The notes beneath the pieces were generated by a model, which worked only from the letters and a program-made list of their open reading frames with translations, ran no database searches and was not told the origin of the DNA. Shown in pieces: positions 1-6,087 of a stretch of DNA of 11,937 nucleotides. Both the position numbers and the translations under genes were made by a program. The stretch is taken from the NCBI GenBank assembly GCA_946631075.1, contig CAMOZS010000037.1, positions 1 to 11,937 on the forward strand, in the 5' to 3' direction. This DNA is from an uncultured Bacillota bacterium. GTDB lineage: Bacteria; Bacillota; Clostridia; Peptostreptococcales; Anaerovoracaceae. The number at the start of each line of letters is the position of its first letter. Position 1 is the stretch's first letter.

Positions 1-1
1 G

Positions 2-100
2 TGCCTGCTCAACTGGTATCTGGTGCTGCAGGAATATACGGCTTCCCTGTCCCAGCTGACGGAAGCGATCCGTTCGGGACTTGGACTGTCATCAATCTGA
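2..100 (+). CDS. C-terminal tail of an unidentified protein (truncated by window edge)
   Basis: Reading from base 2 gives 32 codons ending in TGA at 98-100. The peptide begins CLLNWYLVLQEY and ends GLGLSSI. It has an amphipathic helical look and a normal amino-acid mix, as expected for the end of a real protein. A second open frame starting at base 1 runs to 240 but crosses the promoter and leader of the next gene, so I prefer this frame. The family cannot be recognised from so short a piece. The stop lies 159 nt before the next start, with no convincing terminator between them, so co-transcription with the downstream cassette is possible. Confidence 0.45.
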   Translation, partial: CLLNWYLVLQEYTASLSQLTEAIRSGLGLSSI

Positions 101-115
101 TCAATAGGATGAATC

Positions 116-132
116 TTCTGAAAGATTCTGAA
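116..132. repeat. Direct repeat TTCTGAA x2, one helical turn apart
   Basis: TTCTGAA occurs at 116-122 and 126-132, start-to-start distance 10 bp. A third copy in inverted orientation (TTCAGAA) lies at 188-194, near the predicted transcription start. The two direct copies sit about 60-75 bp upstream of that start, where an activator could bind one face of the DNA. The motif is short and AT-rich, so chance is a real alternative. Confidence 0.3.
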
Positions 133-155
133 TGTGTTGTATTTACAGAGTTCTG

Positions 156-184
156 TTTACCTCCGGGTCCCGGCATTTTAAAAT
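156..184 (+). promoter_or_regulatory. Putative SigA promoter for the methyltransferase-like/ABC cassette
   Basis: The -35 candidate TTTACC (156-161) is separated by exactly 17 bp from the -10 candidate TAAAAT (179-184), which matches TATAAT at 5 of 6 positions. Predicted start is about 190, giving a leader of roughly 70 nt before the ATG at 260. The spacer holds an 11-bp palindrome, CCGGG-T-CCCGG (163-173), in the position where spacer-binding regulators act. The leader is too short for a cobalamin riboswitch. Confidence 0.45.
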
Positions 185-217
185 ATGTTCAGAAGGAATA
201 TATTTTTTGCGGGGATA

Positions 218-232
218 GTAGACTAAGTCTAC
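218..232. promoter_or_regulatory. Perfect 15-bp palindrome in the cassette leader (candidate operator)
   Basis: GTAGACT-A-AGTCTAC has 7-bp arms around one central base, 14 nt before the ribosome binding site GAGGAGG (246-252). One central base is too few for an RNA hairpin loop, although a shorter stem with a few central bases unpaired is possible. A dimeric DNA-binding repressor site is the more natural reading. It lies about 28-42 nt downstream of the predicted start, compatible with roadblock repression. No regulator gene is visible beside it. Confidence 0.35.
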
Positions 233-259
233 CGAAATAAGGAAAGAGGAGGTATTACC

Positions 260-1291
260 ATGAACCACAAGGAAAGAATCGATGCAGTGATGAACCACCA
301 GCCGGTGGACAGAACGCCATTTGCCCTGGTCGATGGGGGAGCCTGGGTGTCAAAGCACGAGAACAAGTGCTATGGGGACCTTTATCATCTACCGGATGCC
401 GGCGCATCCATTTTCGCCCGTTACATGGATGAGATCGACACGGATCTGATCAGCGGGGTCAACGGCGTCTTCACCGCGTGCCTGAACGCCTTTGGATGCG
501 ATATTGATGTGACCAAGGTGGGCAATCCGGTCAATACCGAAAAGTGCATCACTGGTCCGGAGGAGATCACGAAGCTGGATAAGTCCGACGTCAGAGAAAA
601 GCTTCTGGCCAACGACTTCGTACAGTGCATGCTGAAACAATGCGAAGAGACGAAGAAGATCGTAGGGGATGACAAGTACATCCATGTGGACATAGCGGGT
701 CCTTTCACCATGGCCAACGTCATGTACGGAACAGCGGAATACATGGTCCTGCTCGTGAAGCAGCCGGACCTGGCCATGCAGCTTCTGGACTACGCGACAG
801 AGATCAGCATCCAGATCTTCAAGCTCCTGAGGGAAAGAGGAGCGGATATCGCCTTCATCGCGGAGCCCTGCGCCAGCGGCAACATGCTGAGCCCGAAGAT
901 GATGAAGAAATTCGTCGTTCCGGGTTACGAGCGTCTGATGAGCGAGCTGGACTACAAGTACTATATCGCCCATATCTGCGGCGGCTCCCTGAAGCGGGTC
1001 CCGACAGTAAGAGACGCGGGCCTCAACGCATTTTCCTGCGACTACGCGGTCGATCTCGATACGGCACTGACCGACGGGGAAGGTAAACTGGTCATCTTCG
1101 GCAACATGGATCCGGCCGGTACTGTTCTCATGGGAACGCCGGAGGAGGTCTACGAAGAAGCCTGCGGCAGGATCAAAACAGCGGCAGGACGTGGATTCAT
1201 CCTGGCTCCGGGATGCGATCTGGGATCGGCGGCGCCGATCGAGAACGTGAAGATGATGCGCAAAGCCTGTGAGGACATGGCGGCTCAGTAG
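260..1291 (+). CDS. Uroporphyrinogen decarboxylase-fold protein, probable corrinoid-dependent methyltransferase (MtaA/CmuA-like)
   Basis: This 343-residue protein spans a whole UroD-type TIM barrel, the usual length for the family. It starts MNHKERIDAVMNHQPVDRTP, the common N-terminus of UroD-like methyltransferases. Candidate zinc ligands of the MtaA/MtbA type are present: His238-x-Cys240 in HICGG and Cys319 in APGCDLG, with Glu202 in the AEP segment nearby. True haem-pathway UroD enzymes lack this His-x-Cys...Cys set, so methyl transfer between a methyl-corrinoid and a thiol or folate acceptor is the more likely chemistry. No corrinoid protein or activator gene lies in the window. The start at 260 has GAGGAGG 7 nt upstream. 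The gene leads a cassette with an ABC importer 28 nt downstream, suggesting the imported solute feeds this enzyme. Family assignment is firm; reaction and substrate are inferred. Confidence 0.85.
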   Translation: MNHKERIDAVMNHQPVDRTPFALVDGGAWVSKHENKCYGDLYHLPDAGASIFARYMDEIDTDLISGVNGVFTACLNAFGCDIDVTKVGNPVNTEKCITGPEEITKLDKSDVREKLLANDFVQCMLKQCEETKKIVGDDKYIHVDIAGPFTMANVMYGTAEYMVLLVKQPDLAMQLLDYATEISIQIFKLLRERGADIAFIAEPCASGNMLSPKMMKKFVVPGYERLMSELDYKYYIAHICGGSLKRVPTVRDAGLNAFSCDYAVDLDTALTDGEGKLVIFGNMDPAGTVLMGTPEEVYEEACGRIKTAAGRGFILAPGCDLGSAAPIENVKMMRKACEDMAAQ

Positions 1292-1319
1292 GAATAAGAC
1301 ATCAGGAGGATTAAAGCAG

Positions 1320-2438
1320 ATGAAAGCAAAGACGATCTTAAGGTTATTCGCAGGAATCCTGGTGCTGCTGGCAATGGTTTGTCTTGCCGGCTGCGGCAGC
1401 GCTGGCGGTGAAGGGCAGGAGGCGCAGGAAGCGGCGATCCAGATCTCGGATGAACAGGAGCAGATCAGCGTAGCCAGGCCAGGCCTGGACATCAAGATCG
1501 CGCCGATCATCGTTGCGTCACAGACCGGCCTTTATAAAGAGGAAAACCTGGATGTGACCTTCGAGCAGGTCGCGGACCTGGCGACAGGTCTGACTGCCGT
1601 CAGCAAGGGAGACATCGACGTGCTCCCCTTCGGATGCATTCCGTCGTGCTCCTTCATCTCTCAGGGAACGGATGTGGTGATCTTCGGCGGAACCATCGCA
1701 GAAGGAAGCGAATGTATCACGCTGAAAAAGATGGCGGGAGCATACAAGACGGCGGAGGATTTCAAAGGGGCGAAAATCGCCTGCTTCCGTATGGAGACCG
1801 GGCACATGGTCATGAAGGGATGGCTGCGTGAACAGGGGCTGGATGTGGACAAGGATGTAGAATGGATCTATATGGATTCCATGCAGTCAGAGGTGGAAGC
1901 GGTCGAGAAGGGCGAGGTCGATATGTGCTTCGTCAACAGCGGCTACGGATTCGTGGCTCAGCAGAGCGGCAAGGTCGCTGTAGCATTCCAGGTGGGAGAC
2001 TTCGTCCAGAACTTCCCCTGCTGCCGGATGACGACAAACCGCGCCGACATGACCGAAAAGGCCAGCGCCCTCACCAAGTTCATGATCGCCAACCTCAGGG
2101 CTTATGAGATCATTCAGAATGATAAGAAGGCGGCGATCAAGGCGCTGGCGGACTATTCCGGCCAGGATGAGAAGTACGTCGAGAATGTTATTTACGGAAC
2201 GGATTCCTATGACGCAGCCATGATCGTCCGGCTTGACCCCTGCACAGACGCAGTGGCAGACTTCTACGAGACCATGAAGCTGAACGGGGACATAGATGCG
2301 GAGACTCCATACGACATCAGAGACTATATGGATACCGGCATCTATGAGAACGCCCTGAACGTGCTGATGGAGAGAGAGCCGGACAATGATCTCTGGCAGA
2401 CGCTCCGGGAAGAATTCCAACAGAACAATCTGAAGTGA
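1320..2438 (+). CDS. NitT/TauT-family ABC transporter substrate-binding lipoprotein
   Basis: This 372-residue protein has a type II signal peptide: basic MKAK, a hydrophobic stretch at about residues 6-20, and the lipobox LAGC with Cys25 as the lipidated residue. A charged linker (about 26-52) precedes an SsuA/TauA/NMT1-type binding domain, recognisable from the order of 'IIVASQTGLYKEENLDV', 'GLTAVSKGDIDVLPFG' and 'DFKGAKIACF'. It should sit on the outer face of the membrane and deliver solute to the permease. The frame stays open upstream to 1269, but ATG 1320 has AGGAGG at 1304-1309 and gives a clean signal peptide. The mature part has eight further cysteines (106, 110, 132, 155, 203, 234, 235, 308), a high number for an exported binding protein. 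The ligand is unknown; members of the family bind sulfonates, nitrate, pyrimidine precursors and other small molecules. Confidence 0.87.
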   Translation: MKAKTILRLFAGILVLLAMVCLAGCGSAGGEGQEAQEAAIQISDEQEQISVARPGLDIKIAPIIVASQTGLYKEENLDVTFEQVADLATGLTAVSKGDIDVLPFGCIPSCSFISQGTDVVIFGGTIAEGSECITLKKMAGAYKTAEDFKGAKIACFRMETGHMVMKGWLREQGLDVDKDVEWIYMDSMQSEVEAVEKGEVDMCFVNSGYGFVAQQSGKVAVAFQVGDFVQNFPCCRMTTNRADMTEKASALTKFMIANLRAYEIIQNDKKAAIKALADYSGQDEKYVENVIYGTDSYDAAMIVRLDPCTDAVADFYETMKLNGDIDAETPYDIRDYMDTGIYENALNVLMEREPDNDLWQTLREEFQQNNLK

Positions 2439-2464
2439 GCAGAGCGATCTGAAATGAGGACGGA

Positions 2465-3235
2465 ATGAGCAAGATCAAGGGTACAGACCTGACGGTGACA
2501 TTTGAGGGACGTGACGGATCCTATACGGCACTGGACCATATCAGCTTTGAGATCGATGAAGGAGAGTTTGTTTGCATCGTCGGCCATTCCGGCTGCGGCA
2601 AGACCACCCTCCTTCGGACCCTTTCGGGTCTGCAGGAGAAGACGTCAGGTTCTGTGACCATTGACGGAACAGAGATCACCGGGCCGGGACCGGACCGGAC
2701 GGTCGTGTTCCAGCAGTATTCCCTCTTCCCCTGGATGACGGCCAGGAAGAACATCATGTTCGGCCTGCGCCAGGCGAGACCGGATCTGACCAAAGGAGAA
2801 ATGGAGCAGACGGCGGATGCTTTTCTGCAGGAGGTCGGCCTTCCGGAGGAAGGAGGGAAGTTCCCTTTCCAGCTTTCCGGGGGGATGCGGCAGAGGGTGG
2901 CCATTGCCCGCGCCCTGGCCATGGATTCGGATACGATCCTGCTGGACGAGCCCTTCGGAGCCCTGGATGAGAGGACCAGGGATTCTCTGCAGGAACTTCT
3001 GATCGGCCTCTGGTCCGGCAGCGACCGGAAGAAAACGGTGGTCTTCGTGACACACGATATCGATGAGGCAATCCTGCTCGCGGACCGAATCATCTTCATG
3101 AAACCCGGCAGGATCGGCGCCGTGATCGATATCCCTCTGCAGCGGCCGAGAAACAAGCAGTCGCTGACGGGGGAGACCTGCTTTTGCGGAATTCGAAAAC
3201 AACTGGTGGACCTGTTTTACGAGGCGGGGGCCTGA
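2465..3235 (+). CDS. NitT/TauT-type ABC transporter ATP-binding protein
   Basis: This 256-residue ATPase should sit on the cytoplasmic face and power the adjacent permease. All nucleotide-binding motifs are intact: Walker A GHSGCGKTT (40-48), Q-loop Gln83 in VFQQYSLFPW, signature LSGGM (137-141), Walker B TILLDEP (157-163) and H-loop His197 in VTHDIDEA. The 'YSLFPWMTARKNI' segment and 'DEPFGALDERTR' are typical of the SsuB/TauB/NrtD subgroup. The start at 2465 lies 26 nt after the lipoprotein stop; the nearest Shine-Dalgarno-like sequence, AGGA at 2457-2460, is only 4 nt from the ATG, so initiation may rely on coupling. Only 2 nt separate its stop from the permease start. No specificity can be read from an ATPase of this type. 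Confidence 0.92.
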   Translation: MSKIKGTDLTVTFEGRDGSYTALDHISFEIDEGEFVCIVGHSGCGKTTLLRTLSGLQEKTSGSVTIDGTEITGPGPDRTVVFQQYSLFPWMTARKNIMFGLRQARPDLTKGEMEQTADAFLQEVGLPEEGGKFPFQLSGGMRQRVAIARALAMDSDTILLDEPFGALDERTRDSLQELLIGLWSGSDRKKTVVFVTHDIDEAILLADRIIFMKPGRIGAVIDIPLQRPRNKQSLTGETCFCGIRKQLVDLFYEAGA

Positions 3236-3237
3236 GG

Positions 3238-4170
3238 ATGATTACTGCGAATAAAACGAAATATACGAGAAGCATTCTGGCGGAGTTGCTGGGATTCGCG
3301 GTTCTGATCGGTCTGATCCTTCTCCCCGGGCAAAAGCAGGTCCAGACGGCAGCGGTCTTTCTCGCTGCCGCGGTGATCATGGAGGGCATCTGCCTTTTCA
3401 AGATAGTCCGGGCCATGAAGGGAGGCAACAGTCCGAAGTCCGTCTGCCGGGTCATGACGATCATCTGGTGCATCCTGATCGCGTGGGAAGTCCTGGTTAC
3501 GAAACTGAACCTCCTGCATCCGGTCCTCTACCCGGCACCGGAAAATGTCTTCTGCGTGTTTTACGAGCAGCGGCTGGACCTTCTGCAGCACATCGCCTCA
3601 TCCCTGGAACTGCTGCTGATCAGCGTTTTGATCGGGATGGGGGCTGCGGTGATCGCCGGGTCCGTCGCTGGCTGGCGGCTGGAATGGAGAGGGGTGTGTT
3701 ACCCGATCGCCAATGTCCTGGCGCCGATCCCGGCAGTCGTCTACGCGCCGTACATCATTTCTCTGATGCCGTCCTTTCGCAGCGCTTCCGCCGCAGTCGT
3801 GGCGCTGGGCGTATTTTTCCCTATGTTCCTGAACGTGATGAATCAGGTGAGTTCCATGGACAGCGAGATCGTGGATTCGGCCCGCATGCTGAACGTGAAA
3901 GAAAAGGACATGGTGACCCGGATCATTCTCCCTTACCTGATTCCCGGGATCATTTCCGGTATGAAGGTGACGCTGACGACGGCCTTCATGCTCCTGATGT
4001 TCGCCGAAATGATGGGCGCGACCAGGGGCCTCGGATACTACATCGTCAACTACAACACCTATGGCAACTACACGAATGTCGTGGCGGGCATCATCATGAT
4101 CGGTATCATCGTCACGATCCTGAACTGGTTCACATCGGTTCTGCAAAGGCGGGTCGTGCGCTGGAGATGA
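3238..4170 (+). CDS. NitT/TauT-type ABC transporter permease with extra N-terminal membrane segments
   Basis: This 310-residue membrane protein has hydrophobic segments near residues 12-30, 36-56, 72-88, 122-145, 157-175, 183-200, 243-262 and 281-300. The SsuC/TauC-like core starts around residue 70. The cytoplasmic EAA loop that docks the ATPase is at about 211-241 ('DSARMLNVKEKD' ... 'LPYLIPGIISGMKV'), matching the family pattern. The two first segments precede the usual core and make it about 50 residues longer than ordinary SsuC-type permeases. I chose ATG 3238, 2 nt after the ATPase stop, with a GGGGG-rich region just upstream; the frame remains open to 3184 but an earlier start would overlap the ATPase and add nothing membrane-like. 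It is the last certain member of the importer operon. Confidence 0.88.
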   Translation: MITANKTKYTRSILAELLGFAVLIGLILLPGQKQVQTAAVFLAAAVIMEGICLFKIVRAMKGGNSPKSVCRVMTIIWCILIAWEVLVTKLNLLHPVLYPAPENVFCVFYEQRLDLLQHIASSLELLLISVLIGMGAAVIAGSVAGWRLEWRGVCYPIANVLAPIPAVVYAPYIISLMPSFRSASAAVVALGVFFPMFLNVMNQVSSMDSEIVDSARMLNVKEKDMVTRIILPYLIPGIISGMKVTLTTAFMLLMFAEMMGATRGLGYYIVNYNTYGNYTNVVAGIIMIGIIVTILNWFTSVLQRRVVRWR

Positions 4171-4217
4171 AGCGGAGGAGCAAAATGGCAGAATCGGCGG
4201 GGCAGCTCTTTTACCTG

Positions 4218-4246
4218 TTGCGCGCCCAGCCTTTGTCCCGTAGAAT
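4218..4246 (+). promoter_or_regulatory. Possible promoter for the 89-residue protein, giving a near-leaderless message
   Basis: TTGCGC (4218-4223), a 17-bp spacer and TAGAAT (4241-4246) resemble a SigA promoter; the -10 matches at 5 of 6 positions and the -35 at 3 of 6. Initiation 6-8 nt downstream would fall at 4252-4254, only 2-4 nt before the ATG at 4256. The sequence before that ATG (AAGGGCC) has no properly spaced ribosome binding site. Alternatively the gene is read from the upstream operon across the 85-nt gap. Confidence 0.3.
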
Positions 4247-4255
4247 ATAAGGGCC

Positions 4256-4525
4256 ATGACGATATCAGAAAAAAGCAGACAACTGTATGAACTGATGGTC
4301 CGCAAGGGCTATCCGGAGGATTTCGCCGCCCTGATCGCCTCTGAAATGCGTACGGAATTTACGGCCGGAAGGATGCTGGGCTACATCGCCCGCAGCGAAA
4401 AGCTGCCCCTGGAAGAGGTGGCGGATGAGATGCTGGCCATACTGAGCGACCGGGACCGGATCACCCAGAAGCATATACTGGAGCACGCCCAGTCGAAGAT
4501 CAATGAGATGTACAGGAACCAGTAG
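4256..4525 (+). CDS. Small helical protein of unknown function (89 aa)
   Basis: I do not recognise a named family. The protein is soluble, charged and predicted mostly helical, with segments 'KSRQLYELMVRKGYPEDFAA', 'MRTEFTAGRMLGYIAR', 'LEEVADEMLAIL' and a C-terminal helix ending INEMYRNQ. It has no signal peptide, membrane segment or cysteine. The clean amphipathic pattern and normal codon usage argue for a real gene. ATG 4256 is the best start: an in-frame TAG at 4241-4243 blocks any upstream extension. No good ribosome binding site precedes it, which is unusual in this window. It sits 85 nt after the permease stop and its stop codon (TAG, 4523-4525) touches the terminator stem, so it is the last gene of the left-hand block. 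A role with the transporter is possible but only from position. Confidence 0.7.
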   Translation: MTISEKSRQLYELMVRKGYPEDFAALIASEMRTEFTAGRMLGYIARSEKLPLEEVADEMLAILSDRDRITQKHILEHAQSKINEMYRNQ

Positions 4526-4555
4526 CCGGGATCAGACGATCCCGGCGATTTTTTT
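4525..4555 (+). terminator. Rho-independent terminator closing the left-hand block
   Basis: A perfect 9-bp stem (GCCGGGATC at 4525-4533, GATCCCGGC at 4538-4546) with a 4-nt loop is followed after two bases by seven T residues (4549-4555). It acts in the plus direction only: no A-run lies on the other side to serve minus-strand transcripts. The same bases encode the last codons of the GMC-oxidoreductase remnant on the minus strand, whose TGA lies in the stem and loop and whose Lys-Lys codons form the T-tract. Confidence 0.9.
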
Positions 4556-4633
4556 GGCCAGGGCCATGATGGTCAGGATGGGCGGGTTGCCCATGGATCC
4601 CGGCAGGATGGTCGCGTCCGCGACGTAGAGATT
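4532..4633 (-). pseudogene. C-terminal remnant of a GMC-type (FAD) oxidoreductase
   Basis: The minus strand encodes NLYVADATILPGSMG followed by NPPILTIMALAKKIAGIV and a TGA stop at 4534-4532. This is the hallmark end of glucose-methanol-choline oxidoreductases (family pattern N-L-Y-V-x-D-x-S/T-x-x-P ... N-P-x-L-T-I-M-A-L-A), which helps close the FAD site. Only about 33 residues are recognisable. Reading further upstream gives unrelated sequence ('TKSSAEAALTCRR') and then runs into the 3' end of brnQ in another frame. The FAD-binding N-terminus and the rest of a normal roughly 500-residue enzyme are absent, so this is the scar of a deletion or replacement with a junction near 4634-4664. It cannot encode an active enzyme. 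Confidence 0.65.
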
Positions 4634-4664
4634 GGCCGCTAGGCGCCTGCAAGTCAGGGCCGCC

Positions 4665-6011
4665 TCAGCACTCGATTTCGTCCAAAGGCTGATCAGCCTT
4701 TGCGCGAAGACGGGCGATGGCAAGGCCTGCCAGGAAGGCCGCCGCCGCGGGAAGGAGCCACTCGAAATCGAACCGGCTCAGGGGAAGGGCCCCGTCGATG
4801 GCTGCTGCCGTCCCGCTCGGGAAGATCTCGCTGACCGAGCTCAGGATGCTGACAAGGAAGGCCGCCGAGGCCGCCAGCACGTAGGGGAGCCTTCCCGGAA
4901 CGAGCTCGTGCAGGAATGAAGTCAGGATCAGGACGATCACCAGGGGATAGACCAGCATCAGGATGGGAGCCGCTACGCTGATGATCCGGGTCAGACCCAG
5001 GTTGCAGATCAGGCAGGAGACCAGGCAGACCAGGATGACCAGGACCCGGTAGGAGATCCGGCCGCGGAAGAGGTCCTCGAAGTATTCGGATGCCGCGGCA
5101 ACAAGGCTGATGGCTGTGGTCAGGCAGGCGAAGGTCACTACGATGGCCAGAAGGACAGCCCCGGACCTGCCCAGCAGGCCTTCCGTGATGTTGACCAGGA
5201 GGGCGGCGTTGCTCAGCTGGTCGCTGTGGGCCTGGCCGCTCCAGGGGGCGCCGGATGTGGCGCCCAGGTAGGTCAGTCCTCCGTAGACGATGAAGAGGAG
5301 GGCGCCGGCCAGAAGGGAAGCAGTCCACAGGACCGGTCTGCTGTCCCGAGCCGACGGATAGCCCTTGTCCCTGACTGAGCCGATCAGGATGACCGTGAAG
5401 AGGATGGCGGCCAGCATATCCAGAGTCTGATAGCCGTTCAGGACGCCGTCTTCCACAGGGCTTTGGGTCAGAGGATCCCCCATTTCGGCAAGGGGCCCGC
5501 TGATGCCGCGAAGGATCAGCAGCAGAAGGGAAGCCAGAAGGACCGGGGTCAGGAACTTGCCGATGATGTCCACGACCCGTCCGGGATGGATGGATAGAAG
5601 CAGGACAAGGGCAAAGAAAGCGACGGAAAATACCGCCAGGCTGACCGGATCGGGCTCAGCCTGAACGATGGGAAGTATGCCGATCTCATAAGTGGTCGCC
5701 GCCGTGCGGGGCAGGGCGATCCCGGGACCGATGCAGAGAATGATGAGGGTCATCAGGGCGGTGGACGGGATCCGTCCGATGGGCTCCAGTATACGATGAG
5801 TCAGACCGTCCTTTCGGATCATGGAGAAAACAGCCAGGATCCCCAGACCTATATCGATCAGGAAATAATAGATAAAACCGGTGGTCCAGCTGCTGCCGCA
5901 TTCCAGACCGAGCTTGGGCGGGAAGATCAGATTTCCGGCGCCGAAGAACATAGAGAAGAGAGCCAGGCCGATGACCAGGCTGTCTTTTATTGATTTGGGC
6001 GAAAACTTCAT
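4665..6011 (-). CDS. brnQ: Branched-chain amino acid carrier, LIVCS family (BrnQ)
   Basis: This 448-residue integral membrane protein is full length for the family and should have about 12 membrane helices. Family motifs are clear: FGAGNLIFPP (23-32) in helix 1, GPGIALPRTAATTYEIG (95-111), GYQTLDMLAAILF (193-205), LTTAISL (297-303) and 'PILMLVYPLVIVLI' (349-362). BrnQ proteins import leucine, isoleucine and valine using a sodium or proton gradient. The start ATG (6011-6009) has AGGAAGG at 6028-6022, about 10 nt upstream. The gene lies 76 nt downstream of the aspartokinase gene on the same strand. Its ribosome binding site is inside an inverted repeat and it appears to have its own promoter. 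No terminator follows it on this strand; the GMC remnant begins 31 nt beyond the stop. Confidence 0.93.
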   Translation of the reverse strand: MKFSPKSIKDSLVIGLALFSMFFGAGNLIFPPKLGLECGSSWTTGFIYYFLIDIGLGILAVFSMIRKDGLTHRILEPIGRIPSTALMTLIILCIGPGIALPRTAATTYEIGILPIVQAEPDPVSLAVFSVAFFALVLLLSIHPGRVVDIIGKFLTPVLLASLLLLILRGISGPLAEMGDPLTQSPVEDGVLNGYQTLDMLAAILFTVILIGSVRDKGYPSARDSRPVLWTASLLAGALLFIVYGGLTYLGATSGAPWSGQAHSDQLSNAALLVNITEGLLGRSGAVLLAIVVTFACLTTAISLVAAASEYFEDLFRGRISYRVLVILVCLVSCLICNLGLTRIISVAAPILMLVYPLVIVLILTSFLHELVPGRLPYVLAASAAFLVSILSSVSEIFPSGTAAAIDGALPLSRFDFEWLLPAAAAFLAGLAIARLRAKADQPLDEIEC

Positions 6012-6020
6012 TCAGTAGTG

Positions 6021-6067
6021 TCCTTCCTAAAGATGATCAGGATACAGTATAGCATCTTCAGGAAGGA
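6021..6067 (-). promoter_or_regulatory. Inverted repeat that would sequester the brnQ ribosome binding site
   Basis: In the minus-strand RNA, a 15-nt arm (complement of 6067-6053, starting UCCUUCCU) can pair with a second 15-nt arm (complement of 6035-6021, ending AGGAAGGA) across a 17-nt loop. All positions pair, one as G-U. The second arm contains the brnQ Shine-Dalgarno AGGAAGG. No U-run follows, so this is not an intrinsic terminator. In read-through RNA from lysC the site would be buried. RNA started at the promoter overlapping the loop would lack the first arm and leave it free. Confidence 0.6.
6046..6054 (-). promoter_or_regulatory. Extended -10 promoter for brnQ
   Basis: The minus strand reads TGCTATACT: a TGn extension directly followed by TATACT (5 of 6 matches). 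No good -35 box exists 17 bp upstream (TGGTTT), as is common for extended -10 promoters. The predicted start, near 6039, falls inside the loop of the inverted repeat and about 28 nt before the brnQ ATG. Confidence 0.45.
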
Positions 6068-6087
6068 GAAACCACCGGAATCTGCCT

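Noticed and set aside
1..240. 79-codon plus-strand open frame beginning GTG at base 1
   Set aside because: It overlaps the more protein-like tail ending at 100, runs through the predicted promoter and palindromes, and has no visible ribosome binding site or family signature.
389..1510. Long minus-strand open frame (373 codons) opposite the UroD-like gene and lipoprotein start
   Set aside because: It spans two convincing plus-strand genes and the gap between them, has no family motif, and reflects GC-driven codon bias.
4167..4250. 27-codon frame (ATG overlapping the permease stop as ATGA, or 21 codons from 4185 with GGAGGAG upstream)
   Set aside because: The same frame is open for about 260 codons as a shadow of the permease gene, the peptide has no recognisable features, and the region also looks like the promoter of the 89-residue gene. 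A translated leader peptide cannot be excluded.
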